Below, in pieces: positions 10,107-21,566 of a stretch of DNA of 64,000 nt. Source of the DNA: Pilatotrama ljubarskyi (taxonomy: Eukaryota > Basidiomycota > Agaricomycetes > Polyporales > Polyporaceae); NCBI GenBank assembly GCA_022385805.1, contig MU277692.1, positions 310,001 through 374,000 on the forward strand, in the 5' to 3' direction. Position numbers and translations under genes: made by a program. The notes beneath the pieces were generated by a model. The model saw only the letters and a list, made by a program, of their open reading frames with translations, was not told where the DNA came from and ran no database searches. Numbering within the stretch: position 1 is the first letter of the stretch; every line of letters begins with the position of its first letter.

Positions 10107-11211
10107 ATGCGGTTTCGCGCGACGATAGAGAACGTGGACACCTTCGCGAGTGAGTCGCTCTCAACCCAGGTCGCGCGGACGAATGCGCTGACGACCGAGC
10201 AGAGATCGTGCAGTCGGTAGAGAAGCTGCAGCGAAAGTGCACGATCAAGTTCGCAGAGCAGGAGATGCGCATCATCTGCACAGGCGACGTCAACGAGGGC
10301 GGCATCCAGCTCTGGTCGTGCGTTCATTCCTGCCCAACCACACACTCGCAGTCCCTCAGCCGCCCTCGCCTGCAGACAGATCAAAGTCTCGTCCCTCTTC
10401 ACAGACTACCGCATACAGTCCAACTCAAACAACGAGATCACCATCTCCGTCGCCTCCGACGCCCTTCTCGCTGCCTTGCGCTCTGCCGCAGGCCCCTCCT
10501 CAGCACAGCGCTCCTCCTCCTCTCTCCCAGCCGACACACACGTCATCATGAAGTACTCCCCCGCTCCGCATGCCTTCGCTGTATGCGCTCATAGTGTACA
10601 TCCACAGGCTCGCCAAAAAGGCCGACAAGTCCGTGTTGAGCTTCGAGATCACAGGCCTCACCTCCATCGGCCGCAACATCTCCATCGTCCAGCACGTCTT
10701 CATCGACGTCATGCGCCACGCAGACGTCCAGCGCCTCAAGGAGCCCATGTGCCCAGAGCCAGACGCATGTCTTGTCAGTATCCTCTCCTGCACCGTCCTC
10801 TCACCCACCGTCATACAGGTGCACATCTTGCTCCCTTCGCTGGCCAAGCTGCGTACCGTCGTCGAACGTCTGCGGCCTCTTGCCGCGGATGGAGTCACCT
10901 TCCGCGCCAACCACGTCGGTGAGCTCCAGCTCGCGGTCACCACCGACAACGCTCGCGTCGAGGTCGGCTGGGGCGGGCTCACCAATCCGACTATGGGTAC
11001 GCGCTCTCGCCCCTCGTTCAGTCGATTCTTGCCAGCTTCACGTCATGAATCCCAACAGCGAAGGACCCGGCAAGCCAGGAAGCAGGCGCCGAGGACGCGG
11101 ACGCCAAGGACCCGAAAGACATGCACGGCGTGCTCGTCTCGCACAAGTGCCTCCTCAAGTTCCTCACCTCGCACGTCGTGTCGACGACCACCATCGCATG
11201 TGCGTGCCGCG

Positions 11212-11252
<41 letters not shown>

Positions 11253-11425
11253 TTTCTCCCTGTGCTTCCGTTGTCCAGCAAAAGTCAGAAGGGCTGACGG
11301 AGAGAACGGGTGCAGGCATATGCGAGAACCACTGCGTCATCCTCTACGTGTACATCGGGAACGTCGCCGATGCCGGAGGGGTGCTCACGTACTACATACC
11401 CGCCAAGTTCGACGACGCCATGTGA
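10107..11425 (+). CDS. HUS1: checkpoint clamp subunit HUS1
   Basis: HUS1 is one ring member of the Rad9-Rad1-Hus1 clamp loaded at DNA damage to activate the ATR/Mec1 checkpoint. Exons 10107-10149, 10203-10317, 10376-10552, 10608-10773, 10819-10996, 11059-11199, 11316-11425 give 309 aa. Family features in order: the MRFRATIENVDTF start, SVEKLQRKCTIKF, LFTDYRIQSNSNNEI, VHILLPSLAKLRTVVERL in the linker region, the LTNP segment, and the C-terminal strands VILYVYIG and LTYYIPAKFDD. This is the usual two-lobed PCNA-like length. The intron 10774-10818 is only 45 nt and in frame. The last intron holds a 41-C run. The gene is divergent from epsin. Confidence 0.92.
11212..11252 (+). repeat. poly-C homopolymer, 41 C, in the last HUS1 intron
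   Basis: Forty-one consecutive C start 12 nt after the donor of the last HUS1 intron. The transcript would carry a C run, and the DNA could form an i-motif or, on the other strand, a G-quadruplex. The exact length is uncertain in any assembly. Confidence 0.95.
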
Positions 11426-12167
11426 GGCGCTGTCGCCCGCTTCAGGGCTACTCGCGAAGTACTCCTACGATTCCCACAACTTCTTGCAACAGTTTCTGCC
11501 GGCCGCTCCGCCCGGTGCTGCTGCCGGGCTGTGACCATGTGTCTTCGCGGGACGGCAATAGCATGGACACAGCCTGACTCAGATCGCTCGAGGTCAGTAC
11601 CGTCGCGTGCTCATGACCCACGCAGGACTTGTGTTGAGCTGAGGAGGCAGCGATGAACTCGTCTCCCATCCCCAGCCCGCCGACAGCGCCCTTAGGCGTA
11701 CTGCAAGATGATCACGGCCGTCTACCGCGCTGCGTGCCCTGAAGTCCGCAAGCTCCGTTTATAAACGTCTCTAGGGGCAGCACTGCTCTACGTACGTGTT
11801 ACTGATACTCGACTAGGACCTGGCAGTTCCCAGTGTGCACTGTGGTGGCAGATCAGGCGCTCCGCGGCACTCCGCATCGCAGCGTCACCTGTCCCGCGGA
11901 GCCGTAACGATACGCTTCTGCTCTCATGCTCTATGTATGCCTCTATGTATCGTACCCGCCTTGTCGGCAGCAGGAACCAATACTTCTTGACCTCTCTCAC
12001 GCGCCGCGGGTGCGGCGTACATCCTCACCGAGTGAATATGCAGCTGTACATGCATCAGAGTCTATCTGCCCGGGACCAGGGACTATTATAACGACTCCCC
12101 TCCCTGCGCGCCTGCAGCTGTACGCGTACCCGCCTCCCCACCACGCTCTCGCCGTGAACTCGAAAAG
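11426..12167. other. intergenic, HUS1 3' flank and hydrolase promoter
   Basis: No gene is supported. An AT-rich TATTATAA stands near 12084-12091, about 80 bp before the second hydrolase start, and may act as its TATA element. Confidence 0.45.
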
Positions 12168-13457
12168 ATGTCCGCCGTCCCAACCCTCGCAGGTCCCCCC
12201 GGCGAGTGCTGCCGCCAGACCGTGCACCACGACGGCACGCCGCGGGGCACGCTCGAGGACATCGCGGGCGTGCAGACGTACGTCGCGCGCCCCCCGAGCC
12301 CCGGATCCGGAGCCGTCGCCGTCGCCCCGGATAAGTCGAAGATCGTGCTGTTCTTCTCGGACGTGTACGGCGCGCTGTACGCGAACTCGCAGCTGGTGAT
12401 GGACTACTGGGCGGACAACGGTGGGCAGCTTTCACGTTCACGTTCGCGTTCGCGTTCATGGCTCCCAGCTGCAACGGTATACCGTACACGTGGGTCACTG
12501 CAGGCTGACGGACTGACGGGCGTGTGCGGGTAGGATACCTCGTCCTCGGGCTGGACTACTTCGAGGGCGACTCGAAGGCGCTGCTCGACCTCGACGACGG
12601 GACGTTCGACTACCCGGGCTGGATCAGGGCCAAGCAGGCGCGCGCGGCGGTGCTCGTCCCGCCGTGGCTCGAGGCGGTCAGGGCGCGGTACGGTGCGTGC
12701 GTGCATACGCAGATGGGACGGAGAGGTGTTAGCTTCAGGCTCATCGATCACCTGCTAGGACCCGAGAAGAGATACGTCTGCGTCGGTACGGCTCTGATTT
12801 CGATTCTGAGACGCCGAGTTTGGGGTGGGTGGGAAGTGCTGACCTGCTGGCCATGGTGCAGGGTACTGCTTCGGCGCGCCGTACGTGATGGACCTCCTCA
12901 AGACCGACTGGGTCGTCGCGGGTACGGTAGAAACTATAGGCAGGGACGTAGGCGCAGGCTGAGCGCAGGGTCAGGTGCCTTTGGACATCCCGCGTTCCTG
13001 AACGAGGATCACTTTAGGGGGATCAAACGTCAGTACCCGAGTGCCTCTCGTCGCGGAAAAGAGACACTCACCTGGTAGTGCGTCGGGCAGGACCGCTCTT
13101 GATGTCCTGCGCAGGTAAGCAGGCGTCGCACACCCATACCCACACCGGAGGCCGCAGCGACACCTGATATCTCGATCTTGCCAGAGATCGACCACACGTT
13201 CCCGCTCGACTCCCGCCGGCGCGCCGAAGACCTGCTCGTCGCGCAGAGAGCGACGTACTTCATCCAAATCTTCGGGTCCGTCAAGCACGGCTTCGCGTTG
13301 AGGGGCGATCCGGGCGTCCCCGCAGAGAGTGCGTATGCGTCTCAGGCGGGAGGTGCTCGCTGCGCGGACGCAGAGCTGACGTTCATGGGCTGCAGAATGG
13401 GCGAAGGAGGAGAGCGCGAGGGCGGTCTTGAACTGGTTCGGCCGTTTTTGCGGGTGA
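12168..13457 (+). CDS. dienelactone hydrolase family protein, copy 2
   Basis: Same family as the gene at 5959. Exons 12168-12420, 12534-12692, 12759-12785, 12862-12921, 12975-13028, 13091-13114, 13185-13328, 13396-13457 give 260 aa. The triad is the Cys of GYCFGAPYVMD, the Asp of EIDHTFP and the His of KHGFALRGD. Other landmarks are GECCRQTVHHDG, VLFFSDVYGALYANSQL, YLVLGLDYFEGDS and a WAKEESARAVLNWF tail. The loop GSGAVAVAPDK in exon 1 is a few residues longer than in copy 3. Exons 3 to 8 have the same lengths (27, 60, 54, 24, 144, 62 nt) as copy 3, so the two arose by tandem duplication. No signal peptide is visible. The substrate is unknown. Confidence 0.92.
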
Positions 13458-13931
13458 GGTGAGAGGCTGATCGGCGGACGGGGGGCGACCGGGGAGGTCC
13501 TCGAGGGCGTCCGTGCTGCTACTGTGGGAGGCGTATGCGCTGCTGTCTGCTTCCGGCGAGGGAACAAGACGACGAGCGGCAAAGTTTACAAACACAGACA
13601 GAGGCTTACCGACAACGCTGCGTATATACGATCCGGTATCGGTCTTGCGCGAGCTAGAGGTGATCGCGCGGCACTTGTCTGAGCGACGGTACCACAAGAC
13701 CCGGGGCTCACTAGGCACGGGTGTTCGACTCTCACGCGAAGCCAGAGGCAAGCGTAGCAGGGGCGTTCACGGATGATATCACTTGGAAGCGAATTTGCCC
13801 AACTGGACGATTGCTGCCGCGTTCTCTGATCTATAAATGCCCGCTGAGCATTGAGAGCCAGTGAGGAGACTGCCTGGTGGCTCGGGGGACACCCACTGAC
13901 CTTGCAACTACCTACTAACCCTGCAGAAAGG
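13458..13931. promoter_or_regulatory. intergenic with TATA box for hydrolase copy 3
   Basis: TATAAA at 13832-13837 stands about 100 bp upstream of the copy 3 start codon. Otherwise this 474-bp spacer shows no gene. Confidence 0.5.
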
Positions 13932-15096
13932 ATGGCCGGTGCGACGCTCGCAGGTCCCCCGGGAGACTGTTGTCGAAAGACCGTGCAGCACGTCGGCGAG
14001 CCGCGCGGGACGGTCGAGAAGATCGCGAACGTCGAGACGTACGTCGCGCGTCCGCCCGACGGAGCTGGTGGCAAGATCATCTTGTTCTTCGCGGACGTGT
14101 TCGGGGCGCTGTACGTCAACTCGAAGCTGCTGATGGACTACTGGGCGGAGAACGGTGAGCGTCGTCCGAGCGAGGCGGATGACGATTAAAAGGGGACTCA
14201 CTGGGACGGATCGGGATAGGGTACCTGGTGCTAGGATTGGACTACTTCGAAGGCGACTCGTACGCGTTCCATAAGGACGAGCAGGACTTCGACATGCCAG
14301 CGTGGATCAAGGAGAAGCAGGCGCGTGCGGCCGCGCTCCTCCCGCCCTGGATCGATGCTGTCCGGCAGCAATACGGTCAGTACGGCTCACCAATGTTTAC
14401 AAGGTGACCGATCAGCGCTGAAGGTGCGCGTTGCCAGGGTCGGAGAAGAAGTACACCTGCGTCGGTGAGTGTTGATGCTCTAGGCATAGGGAACGAAGAT
14501 ATGAACGTGCCACCCGCAGGATACTGCTTCGGCGCGCCGTACGTGATGGATTGCGTGAAGACGGACTGGATCGCCGCAGGTATGCGTCCACGAGTGTCGT
14601 CTGCTGAGCTGAAGTAACGATAACTTCTTCAGGCGCGTTCGCGCATCCGGCGTTCTTGAACGAGGACCACTTCAAGGGCGTGAAGCGTGAGTGACCTCAT
14701 CCGAGAGCCCAGCAGGAATTGTAACGACCTACTCTGCATCTCAGAACCCATCATGCTATCGTGCGCAGGTAAGCGTTGCAAGAAGCTAACGGTATGCACC
14801 AGTAGTATCGCTCACACTGGAATCGCAGAAATCGATCACACCTTCCCCGTCGAGTCGCGCCGCAGGGCGGAGGACATACTCGTGGATCAGAAGGCGATGT
14901 ACTTCATTCAGGTGTTCGCTTCTGTCAAGCACGGGTTCGCGTTGCGTGGCGATCCGAACGTCCCTGCCGAACGTGAGCAGTCGTAACTCAGAGAATGGGC
15001 TGGGCACTCACCCGCGAGATGGTTTTGCGCGCAGGATGGGCCAAGGAAGAGAGCGCACGGGGTGTCTTGAACTGGTTCAACAACTTCTGCGACTAG
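13932..15096 (+). CDS. dienelactone hydrolase family protein, copy 3
   Basis: Third DLH paralogue. Exons 13932-14154, 14220-14375, 14438-14464, 14520-14579, 14633-14686, 14745-14768, 14829-14972, 15035-15096 close in phase to 249 aa. The start is the ATG whose product aligns with copies 1 and 2 (MAGATLAGPPGDCC) and that lies below the TATA box; the frame stays open 27 codons further upstream, but those do not align. The triad is the Cys of GYCFGAPYVMDCV, the Asp of EIDHTFP and the His of KHGFALRGD. It ends WAKEESARGVLNWFNNFCD. It converges on the phosphoglycerate mutase gene with only 154 bp between the stops. Confidence 0.92.
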
Positions 15097-15250
15097 AGTG
15101 CTTCATCCTGATATCCTCTGACTCTGCTCTCGATCTGGTTGGGTGTAGGCAATCACGTAGATGTGTCTATTGCAACAACGGCTTGCGTCTCTACTAAACA
15201 TACAACATGGGGATGAGCACTTCTCGAGGTATCCTCTATCTCTATCGGGT

Positions 15251-17315
15251 CTAGGCCTTCGCGAGCAGCGAGCGGCCGGTCATTTCTGCGATGCGTCAGT
15301 CAGCTTCGGACGGTCAGAGAGCACGAAGAGGATTGCTCACCTTCAGGCTTGGGCAGGCCCTGAAATTGTACACCACATTCAGTCAGCACTGGAGATCCAC
15401 AGCGTACAGCAAGACATACCATGACATCGAGCACGGTCGGCGCAACGTCGCACAACGCGCCCTCCTCTTCCTCACCGTCCTTGTCCTCCGCAAACTTGAG
15501 CACCTTCGGGTCGCCGGTCATGATGAACGGCACGGGGTTCGTCGTGTGCGCCGTATGCGGCGCGCCCGTCTGAGGGTTGATCATCTGCTCCGCATTCCCG
15601 TGATCGGCGGTGATGAGCAGGATGTACCCCGCCTCCTCGCACGCCTTGTACACGGTGCCGACGGCCTTGTCCGTGTGCGTGATCGCCTCGACCGCGGCGT
15701 CGTACACGCCCGTGTGGCCGACCATGTCGGGCGGCGCGAAGTTGCACATGACGAACTCGTGCTCGCCCTTGCGCACGAGCTCGGCGACGCGCTCCGCGAC
15801 GCCGTGCACGCTCATCTTCGGGTCCTTGTCGTACGTGGCGACCTTGGGCGAGGGGATCATGTGCCGCTCTTCCTGGTCGAACTGCTTCTCGACGCCGCCG
15901 TTGAAGAAGAAGGTGACGTGCGCGTATTTTTCGGTCTCTGCGGAGCGCGCGGGTGAGTGTCGCTGGGCGCGCATGATGGGAGGGTGTGTGCGTACCGGCG
16001 ACATGCGCCTGCTTGACGCCCTGCTTGGAGAGCCATTCGGCGAGGACGTTGGTCATGGCTTGGGGAGGGAAGGCGACTTTGAAGGGGAAGTCGATGTTGT
16101 AGCGGGACATCGTCGTGATGTGCTAGACGCGCTGCTCAGTATATGCGGATCTTGAGTAAAGAACTTTACATACAAGGTCCTTCGGGACGTCGACCTCCAT
16201 CGGCTTGTCGGGAAGACCAAAGACGGAGACGATCTCACGCATACGGTCCGAACGGTAGTTGAAGAAGAACAGAGTGTCACCATCTATCATGCAGCGTAAA
16301 TACTGGGCTCCTGTAAATCTGTCTGTTAAGACGCACCCTTGACGCGACCAGCATCGCCGTTGACGATGATGGGCTTCAAGAACTCGTCCGTCTCGTCCTT
16401 CTTGTAACGTTCCTCGATGGCCTTGACGGGGTCCTCGGCCTTCTCGCCCTCGCCCTTGACGAGGCCATCGACCGCGATCTTGATGCGCTCCCAGCGCTTG
16501 TCGCGGTCCATGGCGTAGTAGCGGCCGACGACAGTCGCGACCTCGCCGACCTTTTCCTTGTCGAGGAAGGCGAGGAGGTCCTTCATGTACCCCGCCGCGG
16601 AGCGGGGAGCGGTGTCGCGGCCGTCGCCGAAAAAGTGGATGTAGACGTCCTTGAGGCCGACTTCTTTCGCGGTCTCGAGGAGCGCATAGAGGTGCGTGAT
16701 GTGCGAGTGCACGCCGCCGTCGGAGACCTGCAGGAGTCATGGATCACAACAAAGCGGTGCCGGTTGTGTGAGAGAGTGTATGTAGACGGACGAGAGAGGG
16801 ATCGGGGACCGGTGCGGTACTTACGAGACCGAGGAGGTGGAGGCGGCCGTTCCCGTTCTTTGCCCTGTTGAAGCTCTCGAGGATGGCCTCGTTCTTGTGG
16901 AACTGCCTCTTCTTGATCGCGACGTCGATCCGCACGATGTCCTGCCACACGATCCGCCCAGCGCCGATGTTCAGGTGCCTGTGCAGGCGTAAATCGCGTA
17001 AGCCGTCCGTTCGATGGCGTATGTGCGGGGAATGGTACATGCGGGACACTCACCCCACCTCCGAGTTGCCCATGAGGCCGTCGCTGAGGCCAACGGCGAG
17101 GCCGTGCGCGGCGAGGGTGCGCACGCTGTGGTCTTTCGAGATCGTGTCCATGTTCGTGGTGTCGCCGGCGGCGATGGCGTCGCCCTTCATATCCTTCTCC
17201 GGCGCGATGCCCCAGCCATCGTGCACACTGTCGTAGCACATCGTGAGCTGGCACGATCACGGAGGGGATGAGGCTTGTATTACATTAGGCAGACTTTGTT
17301 CTTCACTTGGACCAT
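15251..17315 (-). CDS. 2,3-bisphosphoglycerate-independent phosphoglycerate mutase
   Basis: Interconverts 3- and 2-phosphoglycerate in glycolysis through a phosphoserine enzyme with two Mn ions. It is an alkaline-phosphatase-fold enzyme, unrelated to the yeast cofactor-dependent mutase. Exons 17315-17284, 17227-17054, 16978-16825, 16727-16337, 16283-16174, 16122-15996, 15937-15420, 15359-15341, 15285-15251 give 519 aa, the normal family length. Motifs: VHDGWGIAPE near the N-terminus, LMGNSEVGHLNIGAGR, SDGGVHSH, FGDGRDTAP, NYRSDRMREI, ITADHGNAEQM with metal ligands, and a MTGRSLLAKA end. The 32-nt first exon starts MVQVKNKVCLI and follows a CT-rich tract. No targeting peptide is visible, so it is cytosolic. 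Confidence 0.95.
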
Positions 17316-17321
17316 CGCGGA

Positions 17322-17339
17322 TGAGAGAGAGAGAGAGAA
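17322..17339 (-). promoter_or_regulatory. CT-repeat tract upstream of the phosphoglycerate mutase start
   Basis: On the coding (minus) strand an alternating CT run lies a few bases before the ATG. CT-rich blocks just upstream of starts are known in strongly expressed fungal housekeeping genes. Its role here is inferred from position only. Confidence 0.5.
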
Positions 17340-17485
17340 TGTACAGAAACTTTGCACTCGCGCCAGTCGCTAGGTCGCTCTCGCCCGATGACCCAGATGT
17401 CATCGACATCCGCGGATCACGGGCGTCTATCTAATCTTCAGGTACTACACCGCGTTTGTGGCCTGATCTAATCGTGCTGCTACTG

Positions 17486-17754
17486 ACACGAGGGGCAATG
17501 GCCCATGCTCTGGCCTGGAATAGGCAGGGGAAATGGGGTGAATTGTTCTCCTGGTTCTGGTCCGGAGCCAGTCTAGGAATCCAGACAATAGAACACAAAG
17601 CGCCGCATTCATCGCATTTCTTATCGATAAGTAGATTTACTTATCCAGATCCCGGACCTGAACCAGGCTGGTAACCAGGTTGTCGACAGGAGTCCAGTTC
17701 AGTTCAAATTCCTGGCCTGTTCAGGAGGGAAGCACGGGCTAATGCCCCTCGTGT
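17486..17754. mobile_element. MITE-like palindromic element
   Basis: The ends are imperfect terminal inverted repeats: ACACGAGGGGCAATGGCCC at 17486 and, read on the other strand from 17754, ACACGAGGGGCATTAGCCC. A second inverted pair sits inside (CTGGTTCTGGTCCGGAGCC against CTGGTTCAGGTCCGGGATC), so most of the 269 bp can fold on itself. It has no coding capacity. A clear target-site duplication is not evident. This fits a non-autonomous DNA transposon remnant. Confidence 0.6.
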
Positions 17755-18842
17755 GAACGCCAGGCTCACGGCTCAAGCGCTCAAGCTTTACGGTATGTCA
17801 TAGATTACCGTACAGTATTCCTTTCATGCCCGAACGCACATGGTGCTGAAAGACCTGGAATGGAAGGAGCATCCTCGAGCAGTAGGTAGGACGAAGACAG
17901 TCTGTAGCAAGAATACCGGAATGGAGTGTCGTCTTCCATAGCAAGCAACTCGTCCGGAAGTTAGGAATGAAAGGCCGGCCTGGTATATATGGACTGATAT
18001 GTATACAACATTCACGAGGAGCGGATCGGTCGCTATGTCCGCGAATAGGCTGGTATAGAGCCTCCGAGCCGAGGAAATGTAGACAAGCTGTATTGCTCGC
18101 AAATCTTCCGGTGCGATAAGACATTCGAGGGGTTATTTATACGCGTGGAGGATGGAAGGAACTCTATCGTGATGGGGACTGTTGGCAACATGTTAGAGCG
18201 CGGCTGCATTGTTCCGTGCGATGGAGGCTCCTGGGCGACGAGCTTTTCTCACCTGTTGGGGCGCTGAGGAGGCGGCGCACGGCGCGGGAAGGACGCAATT
18301 CTGGGAGGACAGGGAGCTGGACGGCAGAGAAAAGATGGACGACTGCGGCGGAGATCTGAGTCGGGATCTGGAGGAGGGAAACAGATGCGGGGAGAGAGGG
18401 CCACGTGGGGGCAGCAGTGAGAAGGGCGGATGACAAGAGCTGATAAAAGGGGGCGGGGGGTGTGGGTCATCTTGCGCCGACATTGTGCTGCTACTGACCG
18501 CTGCGCTGCGAGCTGGGCTTGTAGATAGGACATGTGCTAGGATGCAGCGGATGTGGTCGACGTACCTGGACTCGAGCACGAGCTCTGGGCACGGACACAG
18601 CGGACGGGGCACGCCGTCGCCCATGCGAGAGACGGCGCTCACTGGGCCAGGGCCGGTACGTGTGAACATTTCCTCCTCTCCCGACGACGCCCTTGACGCC
18701 GACCGCCGCTCTCCATTTCCGCCTCCAACACCGCCCGCTGCCTCGCCCCTCGCCCTCCTCACCGCCGTCTCGCCTATGCTACGCGGCGTCTAGATGGATC
18801 GCAGTCCCTCGTGAGTCTCCGCTCTCTCGCTCTCCTCCCATC

Positions 18843-20482
18843 ATGGCGCCCTCCCTCAGCGTCCCCGGCACAGAACGCTCCCCCGCTGACTACGATCCCG
18901 TCCTCGACAGCCACTCTAGGTCGTCCTCCATCAACTCCCACTCGCCCTCCGTCCAGTCAGCGGCAAACTCAACCCGCTACATGCTCGCAGGCATGAACAA
19001 CAACTCCGCTGGCCTCGACCCCCCCAACATCCCCTTCGGCTCAAGGGCCTCCTCCTTCCGCTCCATGTCCCCGAAAAACGACACACCCCTCATGTCCGAT
19101 CCCAAAGGTGCTATCCCCACCTCCCTCTCCGTCAACTATCTCCCCTCCAAGTTCTCCAGCACCATGCTCGCTGGCGGCATCAAGCGCAGGAAGGGCAAGG
19201 GCATCGACGACATCCACATCCCCAAGCGTGGCGGTGGCCGCGAGGCCTTCAAGGCAAACGAATCACGCATGCCCGGCGACGGCGATGACGACTACGATGG
19301 TGTCACTTTCGGCGGTCGCGAGCGTGGCCGCAAGGGCCGTCTCAGGTGGAACCGCTTCAAATGGGTACTCTTCATTGCCAACACCGTCGTAAGTCTCTCT
19401 ACACCTTGGATATGCTTCCTTGCGAGCCAGTTGCGACAACTTGCCTGCCTTCGTTGCCGGCTACGCTGCGCACTGGCCGATATAGGCGCCATAGGCGCCT
19501 ATATCGCTATCCCCTTCCCTTGTATTCATCGGCGACTGTGTCGTACGCTCCCCAGTTGTCATTCCCATAGTATGAACCAATGCTGGTCTCATCATGCAAC
19601 GGGCTGCTATGTTGAGCATGCAACTCATGTTTTGCCAGTTCTCCGCATACTCCCTCACAGGCCTCATCGCCTGCCTCCTCATCTGGTTCAACGTCTGGAC
19701 GCACGCCGACATCATCCGCGTTGGGAACAGGCCCGAGTTGATCGTCTCGACCATCGCCGCCTCGCTCGGCGTGCTCACCTCGCTCATCGGCTGGTCCGGC
19801 ATTCTGCTCAACAACCGCGCCTTCCTCGCCGTGTATTCCTTCCTCCTCTGGATCTGCTTCGCGCTGCTCGTCACGCCCGGCTACATCACCTACAAGAAGC
19901 GCACGTTCAACCTCGAGGGCAAGATCAACGCGCAGTGGTCGCGCGACCTCGGGCTCGACGGCCGGCTCCGCATCCAGAACCAGCTCCACTGCTGCGGGTA
20001 CTTCAACCCGTTCATCGAGGCGACGGTGAGCCAGGTGTGCTACGCGCGCAGCCTGCTGCCCGGGTGCAAGGGCCCGTACATCCAGTTCGAGCGCGTCATC
20101 CTCGAGCGCTGGTACACGGTCGTGTTCTCGGTCGTGCCGTTCCAGATTGCGATCATGCTCGCGGCGCTGCTGTGCTCGAACCACGTCACGTACCGCTTCG
20201 GAAAGGGCATGATGCCCAAGGCCTACCGCCTGAACATGAACAGCATGGCCGTCATCATGGACAACTACGCCAAGTACGTCTCGGTTCGTCGATAGGATTC
20301 ATTTGATTGATGCTGACGACCGTGCGAACAGCCAATTGGCGGAGCAGTACGGGAATGACGTCGCGTCGGAGGTCATCGCGCGCTCCCGCTCGAACCTCCA
20401 GCTTGACGCCATGCCGACGATGCCCTATTCGAGCAGCACGTCGTACCAGGGCGGCAAGTACGACAACCTCGCGAACAAGTAA
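18843..20482 (+). CDS. tetraspanin, basidiomycete Tsp2 type
   Basis: Four-span membrane organiser; fungal relatives act in membrane domains and hyphal development. Exons 18843-19388, 19639-20273, 20332-20482 give 443 aa. Residues 1 to about 170 are a Ser/Asp-rich cytosolic extension ending in a basic stretch (RERGRKGRLRWNRFKW). TM1 crosses the first splice junction (VLFIANTV then FSAYSLTGLIACLLIW). TM2 and TM3 follow (IAASLGVLTSLIGWSGI; FLAVYSFLLWICFALLV). The large loop has the diagnostic NQLHCCGY motif and further Cys residues (QVCYARSLLPGC). TM4 is VVFSVVPFQIAIMLAALL. The C-tail ends YDNLANK. The first intron (250 bp) is long for this locus and contains a perfect hairpin. Confidence 0.9.
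19479..19505. repeat. perfect 12-bp inverted repeat (hairpin) in tetraspanin intron 1
   Basis: GATATAGGCGCC, a 3-nt spacer ATA, then GGCGCCTATATC. The arms are exact complements, and the structure lies in the only long intron of the gene. Confidence 0.9.
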
Positions 20483-21566
20483 TCTGGTGCGTGTCCTCCG
20501 CCCGGCTGCTCTCCAGCGTAGCGTCTCACGTCATCTCTGCTTGTGTAGTGAGATCACTTGGCGGGCGGAGCAGACGGCGGCGCGTCGTGGCGGCGTAGCA
20601 CACTATAACGATACCCCACGGTCCTTACGGGCAATAGACACTCCTTTCTACGCGATGTACGTGTGCTGCGCCATGTCTGCCGATGTCGCTGGGCGATGGG
20701 CGAAGAGCCGCTACGCGACGCGAACGGACGAGGGCTCGCGCTTGTAACATCCTACCGAACTCGAAGGACAGAGAACACTGCTGCTACCTATCTATCACCA
20801 CTACTACTACTACACCTCGTATGCGTACTGACTCGGACTAGCATGGTTCACGTATCGTAATCTCTAGCTGGCAATTCGAGCCTTGTTGGTCGTATGTTGG
20901 GGTCTGCTCGAGGGCCAATGCATCCTATGAGGGAGGGAAGGCGTGTTCAAATTTGGTGGCTTCGCGAGTTCGTGATCAGCGTTCTGAACCTGGAGCTGCG
21001 CTGATTGTTGGGAACGGCTGCGATTAGTGACCTGTAGTCTGGCAGCGCCCTTTGTGCAGGACTCCAGCTTCCCCCAGCACGTCGCAAGTTGGTCGGTGGG
21101 AGAAGAGGCGGTTCTGGCTGCCGTCGCGCCGCCATCTCGGCCGCGCGGATGTGGCCCTTGTTGCTGGCCGTCTTCTTGACCACCTTCCAGGCTGCTCCCA
21201 CCCTCGAGATGGGCGAAGTCTCGTTTCCGCGTCTGGGACTTCTGTACTGCTGCAGCGCTTGCCGTTCATGTTGGTGGCTCCGCAGTGGCTTATTGTTCTC
21301 CAGGCACGTTCAAGTTCGCCGCGCGGTGCTTTGGAGCGTCCGGAAACCACCACCATCGTCCCATCCTCGCCGCCAATGATATTCGTGCCACGCGATGGCA
21401 GGCCCTTCGTACCAGGAGACGCGGCATCGTCCCGGAGGTGGCAAGTCGTCGACGAAGGACTGTTTGTTCGGGCTTTGTGACGGAAAACTAGGTATGTATC
21501 TTCGGGCGATCATGATGGCTCGGCGCGCTCATCCCAATCCGCCATCCGCGTTGTTGAGGGCAGATA
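20483..21566. other. intergenic, no supported gene
   Basis: Tetraspanin 3' flank and upstream region of the YPCCG family. Several open frames of 70-140 codons overlap here on both strands without family motifs or plausible splice structure. Confidence 0.4.

Larger units (their letters stand above)
17316..18842. other. intergenic with MITE-like element and a possible minus-strand TATA
   Basis: Apart from the CT tract and the palindromic element at 17486-17754, I see no supported gene. On the minus strand TATAAATAA near 18130-18140 precedes an ATG whose reading frame (about 108 codons) has no recognisable motif. The last few hundred bases should be the tetraspanin promoter and 5' UTR. Confidence 0.4.

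Noticed and set aside
15291..15956. 221-codon plus-strand frame
   Set aside because: Antisense to the phosphoglycerate mutase exons; Arg/Val/Leu-rich shadow.
17486..17754. Reading the palindromic element as an rRNA or snoRNA gene
   Set aside because: No C/D or H/ACA boxes, and the ends are terminal inverted repeats.
18193..18762. 189-codon minus-strand frame upstream of the tetraspanin
   Set aside because: Ser/Pro low complexity in the tetraspanin 5' region. One internal GTGAGA donor is tempting, but no downstream exon joins.
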